DNA of 20,124 bases from Bacteroidota bacterium (lineage in GTDB: Bacteria; Bacteroidota; Kryptoniia; Kryptoniales; JAKASW01). The notes under the pieces are model-generated. The model searched no databases, was not told the origin of the DNA, and was given only the letters and a program-made list of their open reading frames with translations. This document shows, piece by piece, positions 1-7,760 of this stretch. The stretch covers positions 1-20,124 of the forward strand of contig JAJYGB010000564.1 in NCBI GenBank assembly GCA_021785235.1, written 5' to 3'. How positions within the stretch are numbered: position 1 is the first letter of the stretch; every line of letters begins with the position of its first letter. The translations under genes were made by a program, and so were the position numbers.

Positions 1-1
1 G

Positions 2-598
2 GACAGGATCCTGAGCAGACAGGAAGTGAAGATACTCATCGACAATCTGAAGAAGGAATACCAGGCGCTCGTGGACGAGATAAATCCGGATGTGCTTCCG
101 CTCGGGACGCTTCAGAAAGTGCTCCAGAATCTTCTCAAGGAACGCGTTCCCATCCGTGACCTCGTCACCATTATCGAAAGCCTCCTCGATTATTCGAAGG
201 TTACGAAGAACACGGAGGTGCTCACCGAGTATGTGCGACACGCGCTGTCCGAGACCATTGCCGCCCTCTTCACCGATCCCTCGGGAACCATACACGCTAT
301 CGCACTCGACCCGAGTGTGGAACAGATATTGTCAAATTCCCTGCAGACGCAGAAGGAAGTGACCAGCACCCTCGGCCTTTCGCCCGAAATCACGAAGGGG
401 ATCAACAGCAGCGTCACGCGGAACTTGGAACACGCCCAGTCATTCGGATATGACCCGGTCATTATCTGCTCCGCGACGGTGCGGCTTTATTTCTACAGGC
501 TTATACACACAAACTTCCAACAGGTGGCTGTCACGTCCTACACGGAATTACCCGCAAGGACTGAGATCGACGTTATCGGAAGGATCGTAGCACAATGA
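2..598 (+). CDS. flhA: Flagellar export gate protein FlhA, C-terminal part (5' truncated by window edge)
   Basis: FlhA is the export-gate component of the flagellar type III secretion system. Its cytoplasmic C-terminal domain docks chaperone-substrate complexes. Only the last 198 residues are present. The frame is open from base 2, before the first internal ATG at 26, so the gene begins outside the window. The family signature is clear: DRILSRQEVKILIDNLKKEY, then ALVDEI, LPLGTLQKVLQNLLKERVPI and RDLVTIIESLLDYS, which match the most conserved part of the FlhA/InvA/LcrD cytoplasmic domain. The tail, ending EIDVIGRIVAQ, is FlhA-like. The stop overlaps the flhF start as ATGA (595-598), the usual flhA-flhF-flhG order. 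Identification is secure. The membrane half cannot be assessed. Confidence 0.96.
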   Translation, partial: DRILSRQEVKILIDNLKKEYQALVDEINPDVLPLGTLQKVLQNLLKERVPIRDLVTIIESLLDYSKVTKNTEVLTEYVRHALSETIAALFTDPSGTIHAIALDPSVEQILSNSLQTQKEVTSTLGLSPEITKGINSSVTRNLEHAQSFGYDPVIICSATVRLYFYRLIHTNFQQVAVTSYTELPARTEIDVIGRIVAQ

Positions 599-1830
599 GG
601 ATCAAGAAGTTTATCGGATCTACCGCCAAGGAGGCCGCGGATAAGATGCGGCAGGAATTCGGAGAGGATGCCGTCATCCTCAACACGCGGCGCGTATCGA
701 AAGGCGGAGTACTGGACTCGGGCGGCGAAGAGTACGTTGAAGTCACGGCGGCTTACGATGAGGCGCCGATAAAAGTCCAGCCTCGCCGGGTTCCGAAACC
801 TCAGCCTGCAACCACGCCCGCCGGTGAAGACATGCTGGGGAGTCTTCGCCAGCTCGCATCGAAGTTTGAAGAGAAGCGGAGAACGGAGCCGGTTAAGAAG
901 TTGACCCCGCCGACCGTGGCACAAGCGGTCTCCACAGCTGAGAACGACGCTCTGAAACAGGAGCTCTCCGAGGTGAAGAGCGCGCTGGGCGAGATAGCCC
1001 AGCACATAAAGCACACAAAAATGCCGGTGCTCTCGGAGTCACTTAAAAATGTCTACATGTCTTTGCTGGAGAGTGAGGTCGAGGAAGATATCGCTCTGGA
1101 AATCGTTCAGGCGTGCAACCATAAACTCAGCGGACCCGAAATCGACAACCAGTTCGCCGTCGACGGCTATATGTTCAACTCGATAGCGCGGCGTTTCATG
1201 GAGGCTCCCGTCCGCAGACTCGGCAGGAAGGGATATGTCATCGCACTGGTCGGTCCAACCGGAGTCGGAAAGACGACGACGGTCGCGAAGCTCGCCTCGA
1301 TAGGCAAGCTGGTAAGGGGAGAGAACGTCGCGCTGATCACCGCGGACACTTACAGGATCGGCGCAATCGACCAGCTCAAAGCGTTTGCCGACATAGCATC
1401 GATCCCGCTTTCTGTGGTATACACACCGGACGAGATGATAGGTGCCATAAGAAAATATTCGAACTACGACACTATATACATAGACACGGTTGGGAGGAGC
1501 CAGCGGAGCACGGACAAGATCATGGAACTCGGCAGGTTCATCGACGCGGCCGACCCGAACGAAGTGCACCTCGTTCTGAGCGCCAATTTTTCGCTCAATA
1601 CCGTCAGAGACATCTATAAGAAATTCAAGAGTCTGAAACCTAACAGGCTATTAATAACCAAAACCGACGAGGCGGTTTCGCTCGGAATGCTCCTGAGCCT
1701 TGCGCAGGATTCGAGGCTCCCATTCTCCTTCATGACGAACGGGCAGAGCGTTCCGGACGACATAGAACCGGCAAGCGGTGACAAGCTTGCGAAAATGATC
1801 TACAAAGTCGGAGCCGAAGCGAATGCTTGA
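595..1830 (+). CDS. flhF: Flagellar SRP-type GTPase FlhF
   Basis: FlhF is a membrane-recruited GTPase of the SRP/FtsY family that sets the site, and often the number, of flagella. It is 411 aa. The N-terminal B domain (about 1-60) opens MRIKKFIGSTAKEAADKM. A proline-rich linker spans about 60-110, followed by a helical N region (about 115-210) and the NG GTPase domain. G-motifs seen are the P-loop GPTGVGKTT (220-228), the ADTYRIGAIDQL motif (250-261), DTVGRSQR (297-304) and TKTDEA (355-360). Val in DTVG rather than Ala is known in FlhF proteins and does not suggest inactivation. The ATG overlaps the flhA stop and the 3' end overlaps flhG by 8 nt, indicating translational coupling. FtsY and Ffh are excluded by the FlhF-type N-terminus and the neighbours. 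Confidence 0.96.
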   Translation: MRIKKFIGSTAKEAADKMRQEFGEDAVILNTRRVSKGGVLDSGGEEYVEVTAAYDEAPIKVQPRRVPKPQPATTPAGEDMLGSLRQLASKFEEKRRTEPVKKLTPPTVAQAVSTAENDALKQELSEVKSALGEIAQHIKHTKMPVLSESLKNVYMSLLESEVEEDIALEIVQACNHKLSGPEIDNQFAVDGYMFNSIARRFMEAPVRRLGRKGYVIALVGPTGVGKTTTVAKLASIGKLVRGENVALITADTYRIGAIDQLKAFADIASIPLSVVYTPDEMIGAIRKYSNYDTIYIDTVGRSQRSTDKIMELGRFIDAADPNEVHLVLSANFSLNTVRDIYKKFKSLKPNRLLITKTDEAVSLGMLLSLAQDSRLPFSFMTNGQSVPDDIEPASGDKLAKMIYKVGAEANA

Positions 1831-2647
1831 TCAGGCGGTGAAATTAAGAGAAGTGGTAAACGCCCAGACTACCGTCGTGCCCTTGGGAGCTCAGCCGCAC
1901 AAGATCACCGTGATTAGCGGGAAGGGCGGCGTTGGGAAGAGCAATATCGCTTTGAACCTCGGTTTGGCCCTGGCGCGGGACGGTGCCCGGGTCCTCCTGG
2001 TGGATGGAAACGTGAACCTCTCAAATCTGGATATTCTGTCCGGCGTGGCGCCTTCGCACCGGCTGTTCGACGTTATCGACGGCTCAACGAGGCTCAAGGA
2101 TGCGGTTGCCGAAATATCGAAGAACGTTTTCCTGTTGGCGGGTTCATCGGACGGTCAGTTGAAGAGACTCACATCGGGCGATGCCGCGGCATTCTTCCGG
2201 GAAGTCAGACTCACGGAACCTGCGTTCCACTACGCGGTCATCGACACGGCCGGCGGCATCGTGCAGGAATCGATTTCACTCGCGCTTCTCTCCGACGAGG
2301 TCCTCGTGGTTTCAACTCCCGAGCCGACGGCAGTCATGGATGCATACGTCCTGGTCAAGGCGATAAAGAGAATCAACTCCAGCGCGGATTTGAAACTCCT
2401 CATCAACAGGGCGAGGGACGCGTCCCAGGCGGAAGAGGTCAAAACTAAATTCGACCTGGTCAGCGACCACTTCCTGAACATGCGGATCGACTATGCGGGA
2501 TTCATTCCGTCGGACGATTCCGTCGAGAAGGCAGTAAGCGTCCAGTCGCCGCTGATGAAGGAATTTCCGGAATCGCCGTCGTCGCGCGCACTTATGCTTA
2601 TAGCGGACCGGATACTATCCAGGGGACCTTTCGGAAAGAAAAAGTGA
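1823..2647 (+). CDS. flhG: MinD-like flagellar number regulator FlhG (FleN/YlxH family)
   Basis: FlhG is a ParA/MinD-type ATPase that stimulates FlhF GTPase activity and limits flagellar number. It is 274 aa. The N-terminus carries the DQAVKLRE version of the DQAxxLR motif that contacts FlhF. The deviant Walker A is KGGVGKS (34-40), with the second lysine placed as in MinD. The Walker B-like segment is VIDTAGGI. The C-terminal helix (about 250-268) is rich in Leu, Ile and Arg, compatible with a membrane-targeting sequence. One oddity is that the segment after strand 2 reads VDGNVNLSNLDIL, so the second Asp of the usual DxD (catalytic in MinD) is Asn63. The protein may be slow or altered in ATP hydrolysis, or this may be a lineage variant. 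The start lies inside flhF and the 3' end overlaps the next gene. Confidence 0.93.
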   Translation: MLDQAVKLREVVNAQTTVVPLGAQPHKITVISGKGGVGKSNIALNLGLALARDGARVLLVDGNVNLSNLDILSGVAPSHRLFDVIDGSTRLKDAVAEISKNVFLLAGSSDGQLKRLTSGDAAAFFREVRLTEPAFHYAVIDTAGGIVQESISLALLSDEVLVVSTPEPTAVMDAYVLVKAIKRINSSADLKLLINRARDASQAEEVKTKFDLVSDHFLNMRIDYAGFIPSDDSVEKAVSVQSPLMKEFPESPSSRALMLIADRILSRGPFGKKK

Positions 2648-2901
2648 TGGACAAACTCGGAACAAAAATACCCATGTTGATATTCTTTCTCGGAGTGGTC
2701 TACTTTGCTTCGAACGGATTCGACGTCGTGGATGCGATAATACGGTCCTTCATGGTCGCCTTCGGCGTCGCTCTCGCTATCCTTCTCATCACGATGTTGC
2801 TGATGTTCTTCTATACTCTCCAGAAGAACCGATCCGAAAACGTGAAAATCTCCGCGGCCGATGAACACGGCAAACGCGTCGCCGCAGGAGAAGAAAGTTG
2901 A
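2644..2901 (+). CDS. Small two-helix membrane protein of unknown function between flhG and fliA
   Basis: This is an unrecognised protein of 84-85 aa. Two hydrophobic stretches are visible, about residues 9-25 (IPMLIFFLGVVYFASNG) and 35-58 (SFMVAFGVALAILLITML and onward). A polar, charged tail of about 27 residues follows, which would be cytoplasmic if both ends lie inside. Two starts are possible: GTG at 2644, giving a GTGA overlap with the flhG stop, or ATG at 2647, giving a TGATG overlap. A GGAAAG ribosome-binding site at 2633-2638 suits either. The 3' end overlaps the sigma-factor start as TTGA. Tight coupling on both sides argues that it is a real gene. Its place between flhG and fliA suggests a flagellar or polar role, but no motif supports a specific function. 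Confidence 0.8.
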   Translation: MMDKLGTKIPMLIFFLGVVYFASNGFDVVDAIIRSFMVAFGVALAILLITMLLMFFYTLQKNRSENVKISAADEHGKRVAAGEES

Positions 2902-3659
2902 GATCAGGCATGACTAACCAGGAGCTCTGGGAAGAATATTCCAGGCGCAAGACAGCGGCGATCAAGAAAGAACTAGTCCTTTCTTACATGAACCTTGTCA
3001 AGTTCGCGGCCCGCGCGATAAATCTTCCGTCAAGGTGCGTGTTCAACGGCGACGACCTGATGAGCATCGGAATAATCGGGCTCGTCGAGGCCATCGAGAG
3101 GTTTGACCCCTCCAGGGGCGTGAAATTCGAGACGTTCGCCTCGCAGAGGATTCGCGGCATCATGCTGGACGAGATCAGGAAGGTCGACTGGCTTCCCCGC
3201 TCCGTACGCGACAAATACAAGAAAGCCTCGAAGTCCCTGAGCGAGCTGGACATGGACAGCGTCAACGGCGAGAAATACGCCCGCGCGATCAACATGAGTA
3301 TAAGTGAGTTCGAACAGATCAAAGGGTATCTCGCCAACGCGGAGGCCGTGTCCTTAAGCCGGGCGATCGGTGATGATATGACGCTCGAAGATGTCATCGG
3401 TCGACGACTCGACTCGTCGGGCAGCGACAGCGAAGTTATCGAGCAATACGAGGACGAGGAGCTGAAAGAACAGCTTGTGAAGATACTGAGAGACCTTTCC
3501 GAAAGAGACCGCATGGTCATCACACTCTACTACTACGAAGAAATTACGTTCAAGGAGATCGGAAGGGCTCTCGGGATCAGCGAGTCCAGGGTATCCCAGA
3601 TACATTCCGAAGTGATATCGAGGCTTAAGGAATCATTCAAAAAGGTTGTTGAACTATGA
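2898..3659 (+). CDS. fliA: Flagellar sigma factor FliA (sigma-28)
   Basis: This is the sigma-70-family factor that directs RNA polymerase to late flagellar promoters. It is 253 aa from TTG at 2898, or 249 aa from ATG at 2910. TTG is favoured because an AGGAG lies 7 nt upstream (2886-2890) and TTGA overlaps the preceding stop. No comparably placed site serves the ATG. Region 2 covers about 22-95, with DDLMSIGIIGLVEAIERFDP and FETFASQRIRGIMLDEIR typical of FliA/WhiG. DWLPRSVR begins region 3. Region 4 (about 188-248) contains LSERDRMVITLYYYEE, FKEIGRALGISESRVSQIHS and a final Leu/Lys-rich helix. Placement after flhF-flhG is usual. No flgM anti-sigma gene is visible in the window. The stop overlaps the next gene as ATGA. 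Confidence 0.95.
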   Translation: MRSGMTNQELWEEYSRRKTAAIKKELVLSYMNLVKFAARAINLPSRCVFNGDDLMSIGIIGLVEAIERFDPSRGVKFETFASQRIRGIMLDEIRKVDWLPRSVRDKYKKASKSLSELDMDSVNGEKYARAINMSISEFEQIKGYLANAEAVSLSRAIGDDMTLEDVIGRRLDSSGSDSEVIEQYEDEELKEQLVKILRDLSERDRMVITLYYYEEITFKEIGRALGISESRVSQIHSEVISRLKESFKKVVEL

Positions 3660-4822
3660 TAGGGGTCGGACAATTGACTGACAGGCTGTTATCGATAAGA
3701 GACTTGCCGACATTTCCGACAACCGCACTCGAGGTAATGCGCCTGGCAAGCGATTCGGACAGCAGTGCGGCGGAGCTGGCAAAGATAATTTCGAAGGACC
3801 CGCCTCTGGCGACCAAAATACTCCGGGTGGCGAATTCGCCTTACTACGGATTCGCGAAAAAGATATCCACGATCGAATGGGCCATAGTCGCGCTCGGATT
3901 CGAATCCCTGCGCGAGACCATACTCTCGCTGACACTGATAGATCTTTTCAGGGGAAGCGCGATGAAGAACTTCGATCCCAGGAAGTTCTGGAAACACTCG
4001 ATCGACACGGCGTCGGCGGGGCGCGCCCTTGCCAGGGAGATCAGGTACAGGATCCCGGGCGAGGCTTACGCCGCCGGCCTCCTGCACGACATTGGAACTC
4101 TTGTCCTTTACAGGTATTTCCAGGAGGACTTCGAAGAAATAAACGGGCTGGTCAGCGAAGAAGGTATGCAGCCTTCTCAGGCGGAACTTGTTGTCACCGG
4201 CACAACCCACGGGGAGATCGGTGCCTGGCTCGCGTCAAAGTGGAGCTTCCCGGGCTATCTCGTCGAGGCGATCCAGTTCCATCATACGCCTGCTTATGCG
4301 GAAATAAATCCCGAACTGACGGCGATCACCCATGTCGCAAGCCTGATAGCCTCGCAGTCGGGATACTCGTGTGCGGACGAGCCCATTAAGTTCGATATGA
4401 CAGCCGTGCAGCTGATCGGAATGGACAAGCTCGGCGTCTCAATGAGAGCACTGGCGGAGAAATATATCAACGACGACGCCTCGACGCTCGTTAAGGTCAA
4501 AGTCCCCGCGACCGACTTCATCCCCGGCACGGAACCTGAGAGCACAAGCGGTGAATCCGAGGCAGAGCCGGAAGTGGAAGTCGACGACGGTACCCTCAAA
4601 AGATTTTTCAAGGACGCTATCAAGCTCCTCCCGTCGACGGAAAGACTGGTGATCACGCTGAAGCTTTACGAAGGCCTGGAGTTGAGGCAGGTAGCCACCG
4701 TCCTCGGCTACGAAGAGGCGAGGGTCGCGGAATATTACAAAAATGCCGTCTCGGTACTCCAGCAAATGGCGGAACGCGCAATAATAACCAATAGGTTGGA
4801 CCAATGGAAAATGAGATACTAA
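3656..4822 (+). CDS. HDOD signalling protein with a C-terminal sigma region 4-like domain
   Basis: This 388-aa protein has two parts. Residues about 10-270 form an HDOD domain (HD-related output domain, a non-enzymatic signalling relative of HD phosphohydrolases). It shows LPTFPTTALEVMRLA, ILRVANSPYYG, HDIG (144-147), THGEIGAWL and FHH. After an acidic linker (about 291-311), residues about 313-375 align with region 4 of the FliA just upstream. Over residues 322-370 I count 15 identities in 49 ungapped columns, including VITL, YE, LG and ARV. The recognition helix reads EEARVAEYYKNAV where FliA has SESRVSQIHSEVI, so DNA binding may be altered. The fusion beside fliA suggests a role with RNA polymerase or sigma factors, which is inference. 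ATGA overlap with fliA; 19-nt overlap with the second HDOD gene. Confidence 0.9.
   Translation: MIGVGQLTDRLLSIRDLPTFPTTALEVMRLASDSDSSAAELAKIISKDPPLATKILRVANSPYYGFAKKISTIEWAIVALGFESLRETILSLTLIDLFRGSAMKNFDPRKFWKHSIDTASAGRALAREIRYRIPGEAYAAGLLHDIGTLVLYRYFQEDFEEINGLVSEEGMQPSQAELVVTGTTHGEIGAWLASKWSFPGYLVEAIQFHHTPAYAEINPELTAITHVASLIASQSGYSCADEPIKFDMTAVQLIGMDKLGVSMRALAEKYINDDASTLVKVKVPATDFIPGTEPESTSGESEAEPEVEVDDGTLKRFFKDAIKLLPSTERLVITLKLYEGLELRQVATVLGYEEARVAEYYKNAVSVLQQMAERAIITNRLDQWKMRY
4592..4780 (+). other. Sigma-70 region 4-like segment inside the first HDOD gene
   Basis: This marks the part of the HDOD gene that encodes the region 4-like fold (protein residues about 313-375). Aligned to FliA residues 197-245, the shared residues cluster in the hydrophobic core (R-VITL--YE) and around the helix-turn-helix (LG--E-RV). 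The Gln of FliA's RVSQ is Glu here, and the following Ile-His is Tyr-Tyr. The preceding acidic, Ser/Pro/Glu-rich stretch looks like a flexible linker. The domain assignment rests on the by-eye alignment only. Confidence 0.7.
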
Positions 4823-5664
4823 AAGAGAAAGTACAAAATATAATTCAGCTGCCGGCTTTGCCGACGATCGCGGTCGAGGTGGCTTCGCTGATAGACAACC
4901 CGAACACGAGCGTCTCGAAGTTGACGCGGGTGATTTCCGCGGATCAGGTTCTGACCGCAAAAGTCCTGAAGATCGCGAACTCGCCCTTCTATGGTTTCCA
5001 GAGGAGAATTTCGACGCTGGATTTCGCGATCATGGTGCTCGGATTCGACTCGCTGAAGGAGATACTCATCAGCGTTTCCCTCATAAGCGCGTTCAAGAAG
5101 AAACAGGACAAGTACTTCAATTCGAAGGAATTCTGGGAGCATTCGCTGGCGACGGGAATCGCCGCACGCACTCTCGCGAGGCAGCTCGGATACAGGATCA
5201 GCGGGGAATCGTTTGTCGCCGGACTCATACACGACATCGGGATACTCGTGACGCACCAGTACTTCCATGACGATTACATACAGATAGTCGACGCCGTCAC
5301 GGACGGGAAATCGACCTTCCAGGATATGGAACAGAGGGTCCTGTACGCGACGCACGGCGATATCGGTGCATGGCTTGCCGAACGGTGGAATCTCCCCGAC
5401 CAGCTGATCGAGGCGATAAAATTTCATCACAAGCCCGGGCTTGCGGAAAGAAACCCGCAGCTTACCGCGTTGATCCATTTTGTCGATTACCTCTGCCACA
5501 AACTCGGCATAGGTTCGCTATCGTACGAGAAGGTGGAATCGTTCGACCCGGAAGCGCTGAAGATCCTGAACATCTCCGAAGCGGAGATTACGCAGGCGTT
5601 CTATGACTCCTTCGGCTCTAAACTGCGCGAAGATCTCGAGCGAACATTTGTGAACATAATCTGA
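4804..5664 (+). CDS. HDOD domain signalling protein (second of a tandem pair)
   Basis: This 286-aa protein is essentially a lone HDOD domain. It is paralogous to its upstream neighbour: residues 16-97 share about 38 of 82 positions by eye, including LKIANSPFYGF against LRVANSPYYGF. It retains HDIG (143-146), ATHGDIGAWLAERW and KFHH. It lacks the acidic linker and sigma region 4-like tail. HDOD proteins usually act as signalling adaptors without proven catalysis, and several families occur with chemotaxis or flagellar genes. The keeping of HDIG leaves nucleotide or metal binding open. The ATG lies 19 nt inside the preceding gene. A 21-nt gap with GGAG separates it from the histidine kinase, its probable signalling partner. 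Confidence 0.92.
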   Translation: MENEILKEKVQNIIQLPALPTIAVEVASLIDNPNTSVSKLTRVISADQVLTAKVLKIANSPFYGFQRRISTLDFAIMVLGFDSLKEILISVSLISAFKKKQDKYFNSKEFWEHSLATGIAARTLARQLGYRISGESFVAGLIHDIGILVTHQYFHDDYIQIVDAVTDGKSTFQDMEQRVLYATHGDIGAWLAERWNLPDQLIEAIKFHHKPGLAERNPQLTALIHFVDYLCHKLGIGSLSYEKVESFDPEALKILNISEAEITQAFYDSFGSKLREDLERTFVNII

Positions 5665-5685
5665 TTTGTTTTTCCGGAGAGCTAA

Positions 5686-7092
5686 ATGAAAAAGGACGAG
5701 ATGCTCGGACAAGAGATAAAGAAGGACATCGACCAGTCGCCGGGTCAGAATGCCGCCACTGTCATCGAGCGATTCATGGAGACGCGCGAAAGTTACATCC
5801 GCGCGCTTGAAACGACGATCCAGATGCTCAATACAAAGATAGACCTGCATGAGAAGACAGAGACCAATATAAAGCAGTCGCTGGACGAGATGGTCGCAAT
5901 GCAGAGGCTGGCCAACGCGATAAGCACAGCCACCGATGCGGTTTCGGTCTTCGATTCGCTTTTCGAGCTTACACGACAGGTCGTCCCGGTAAAGGAGAGC
6001 ATGGTGTTCGAAGTCGGTGAATCGAGGTCCCAGGCCAGGCCGTTCCTGCCAGCCTGTTCCGACTATATGCTTGCCGCTTCACAGCATCTACTTGAGGAAG
6101 GTATTCTCGATTGGGTGATAGAGCAGAAGAAAACCACGGTTGTCCCTGACCTGAACACTTCTGTCGGAGAAGCCGGCCAAAGGAATTTTGTCGTAGTTCC
6201 CCTGGTGCTCCGCAATGAAGCGATAGGAGTCTACATCATCCATACGGAGAAAGTGCGCGGGGTATTCTCCGACCATGAACTTATGCTCCTCGGCATCCTG
6301 GCGAACCAGGCGGCTGTGGCGATGGAAAACATCCGCAACATCGGGAAGCTCATCAGCGCCGCTGAGGAACTGAAGAAATCGCAGTCGCAAATGCTCCAGG
6401 CTGCGAAACTCGCCTCTCTCGGCGAACTTGCGGGAGGCATAGCGCATGAGATCAACAATCCCCTGCAGATCCTTCTCGGCCACATCGCTCTCCTCCAGCA
6501 GGGAAGGGACATCGAGCACAGGATAGACATCATCCGCAACCAGGTCCAGCGGATCGCGCAGATCACACGCCAGCTCGTCTCTTTCTCGAGAAGCGTCCCT
6601 GATGACCTGGAACACGAACTCGTGAATGTAAACTGGGCGGTGAACGAAATTATCGCGCTCGTCGATTACCAGTTCAAAAACCGCGGGATAGAATTCGACC
6701 TCAGGTTCTCCGACGATATTCCCCCGCTGGATTCGAACAAGAACTACCTGCAGCAGGCTTTTCTGAACCTGCTGATCAACGCGAAAGATGCCATGCCCGA
6801 CGGCGGCAAGATGGTCATCGCCACGGAGTACGCTGGCGGAAAGATACAAATACGTTTCTCAGATTCCGGCACCGGAATAAAGAAAGAGAATCTCGCGAAA
6901 ATTTTCGAACCATTCTTCACGACGAAGGAAGCCGGGAAGGGGACCGGGCTGGGGCTCCCCATAACGAGAGGCATTGTAAGAAAATTCGGCGGCGATATGA
7001 AGGTGGACAGCGTCGAAGGGCGAGGCACGACTTTCACGCTTATGCTTCCGGTCAAGGGAAGCGCCGGCGCGATAAATGGAGGGATAAGATAA
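5686..7092 (+). CDS. GAF-domain sensor histidine kinase (NtrB/AtoS-like catalytic core)
   Basis: This is a 468-aa cytoplasmic histidine kinase with no transmembrane segment that I can see. A predicted coiled coil (about 30-75) precedes a GAF-type sensor region (about 76-218; EAIGVYIIHTEKVRGVFSDH is typical). A linker leads to the dimerisation domain with the H-box SLGELAGGIAHEINNPLQIL, phosphoacceptor His254. The ATPase domain shows the N-box NLLINAKDAM (361-370), G1 DSGTG (393-397), FEPFF (407-411) and G2 GKGTGLGL (417-424). It has no receiver domain, so its phosphate must pass to another protein. The REC-Hpt and CheY-like proteins about 11 kb downstream are candidates, as is an unlinked regulator. 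GGAGA at 5676-5680 supports the ATG at 5686. Confidence 0.92.
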   Translation: MKKDEMLGQEIKKDIDQSPGQNAATVIERFMETRESYIRALETTIQMLNTKIDLHEKTETNIKQSLDEMVAMQRLANAISTATDAVSVFDSLFELTRQVVPVKESMVFEVGESRSQARPFLPACSDYMLAASQHLLEEGILDWVIEQKKTTVVPDLNTSVGEAGQRNFVVVPLVLRNEAIGVYIIHTEKVRGVFSDHELMLLGILANQAAVAMENIRNIGKLISAAEELKKSQSQMLQAAKLASLGELAGGIAHEINNPLQILLGHIALLQQGRDIEHRIDIIRNQVQRIAQITRQLVSFSRSVPDDLEHELVNVNWAVNEIIALVDYQFKNRGIEFDLRFSDDIPPLDSNKNYLQQAFLNLLINAKDAMPDGGKMVIATEYAGGKIQIRFSDSGTGIKKENLAKIFEPFFTTKEAGKGTGLGLPITRGIVRKFGGDMKVDSVEGRGTTFTLMLPVKGSAGAINGGIR

Positions 7093-7760
7093 TGTTAGGT
7101 ATGCTGTTAATCCTGTTGGCCGATACTACGGCCGTGGACATAAGAGCGCTGGTGTCGCAGGACATCGACCGCGCCACGCTGAAGGCTGCCGCCGCGAACC
7201 CGGGTTTCGCCGAAAGCGTCTTCGGAGTGTCCGATTTCGTCCTCATCCTCGAACTCGCAATGATCCTGGCTATGACCGGGCTTCTTATCGCGCTCATTGT
7301 GCGCGCGAGGAGAATGCTGAAAGTGCAGAAGGAGAAGGTCGCTTCGGCGCAGCGCATGAGCGTGAAGCGCCCGCCCTCGATCTCGAGAACGGAAATCGAA
7401 AGGATTCTGAACCAGATCGCAACCGAAAAACTGAAAGCCGCCGAGTCGGCCGCAGGAAGCTACTACGTCGACTACAACGGCAGACTCGATTCCGGCGCCG
7501 CGGTCCACGAGATGGCCAGGGCACGTGGGATGGAATCCGAACGCCTCAACTTCGCGATAAATTACGCGTCGCAATCGGCCAGGCAATCCGGTGCGAAATT
7601 CAAAGAAGCGTTCGCGCTGGTGAGCGAAGAGTCCGATCTGAACATGCTCGCACGTCAGCTCAATATGGGAAAGGGTGAACTCGAACTCATCCTCGCCCTG
7701 AAGAGGAGCAAGATTGCAAATTCCAGGACCGCCCCGGGCAGCAGAGGAGGGCGGCGATGA
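7092..7760 (+). CDS. Membrane-anchored protein of unknown function upstream of flgF
   Basis: I do not recognise this 222-aa protein. The N-terminus is hydrophobic (MLGMLLILLA), possibly a short signal or membrane segment. One strong transmembrane helix spans about 48-71 (LILELAMILAMTGLLIALIV), followed by basic residues (RARRM), so the C-terminal two thirds are probably cytoplasmic. The soluble part is helical and charged. Near its end, LNMLARQLNMGKGELELILAL resembles the helix-turn-helix-like A-x-x-LG-x-S-x-GE-x-ELIL motif of small flagellar-operon proteins such as DUF2802, but the match is weak. The C-terminus is basic (SRGGRR). The start overlaps the kinase stop as TAATG and the stop overlaps flgF as ATGA, so it is probably co-translated with the rod genes. 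Confidence 0.85.
   Translation: MLGMLLILLADTTAVDIRALVSQDIDRATLKAAAANPGFAESVFGVSDFVLILELAMILAMTGLLIALIVRARRMLKVQKEKVASAQRMSVKRPPSISRTEIERILNQIATEKLKAAESAAGSYYVDYNGRLDSGAAVHEMARARGMESERLNFAINYASQSARQSGAKFKEAFALVSEESDLNMLARQLNMGKGELELILALKRSKIANSRTAPGSRGGRR

Noticed and set aside
1483..1506. DTVG in place of DTAG in FlhF as a sign of a dead GTPase
   Set aside because: DTVG-type motifs occur in established FlhF proteins, so it is not unusual.
4819..5499. 226-aa minus-strand open frame opposite the second HDOD gene
   Set aside because: It is the complement of a clear HDOD coding region; its composition (Arg/Asp/Glu-rich) is typical of an antisense shadow.
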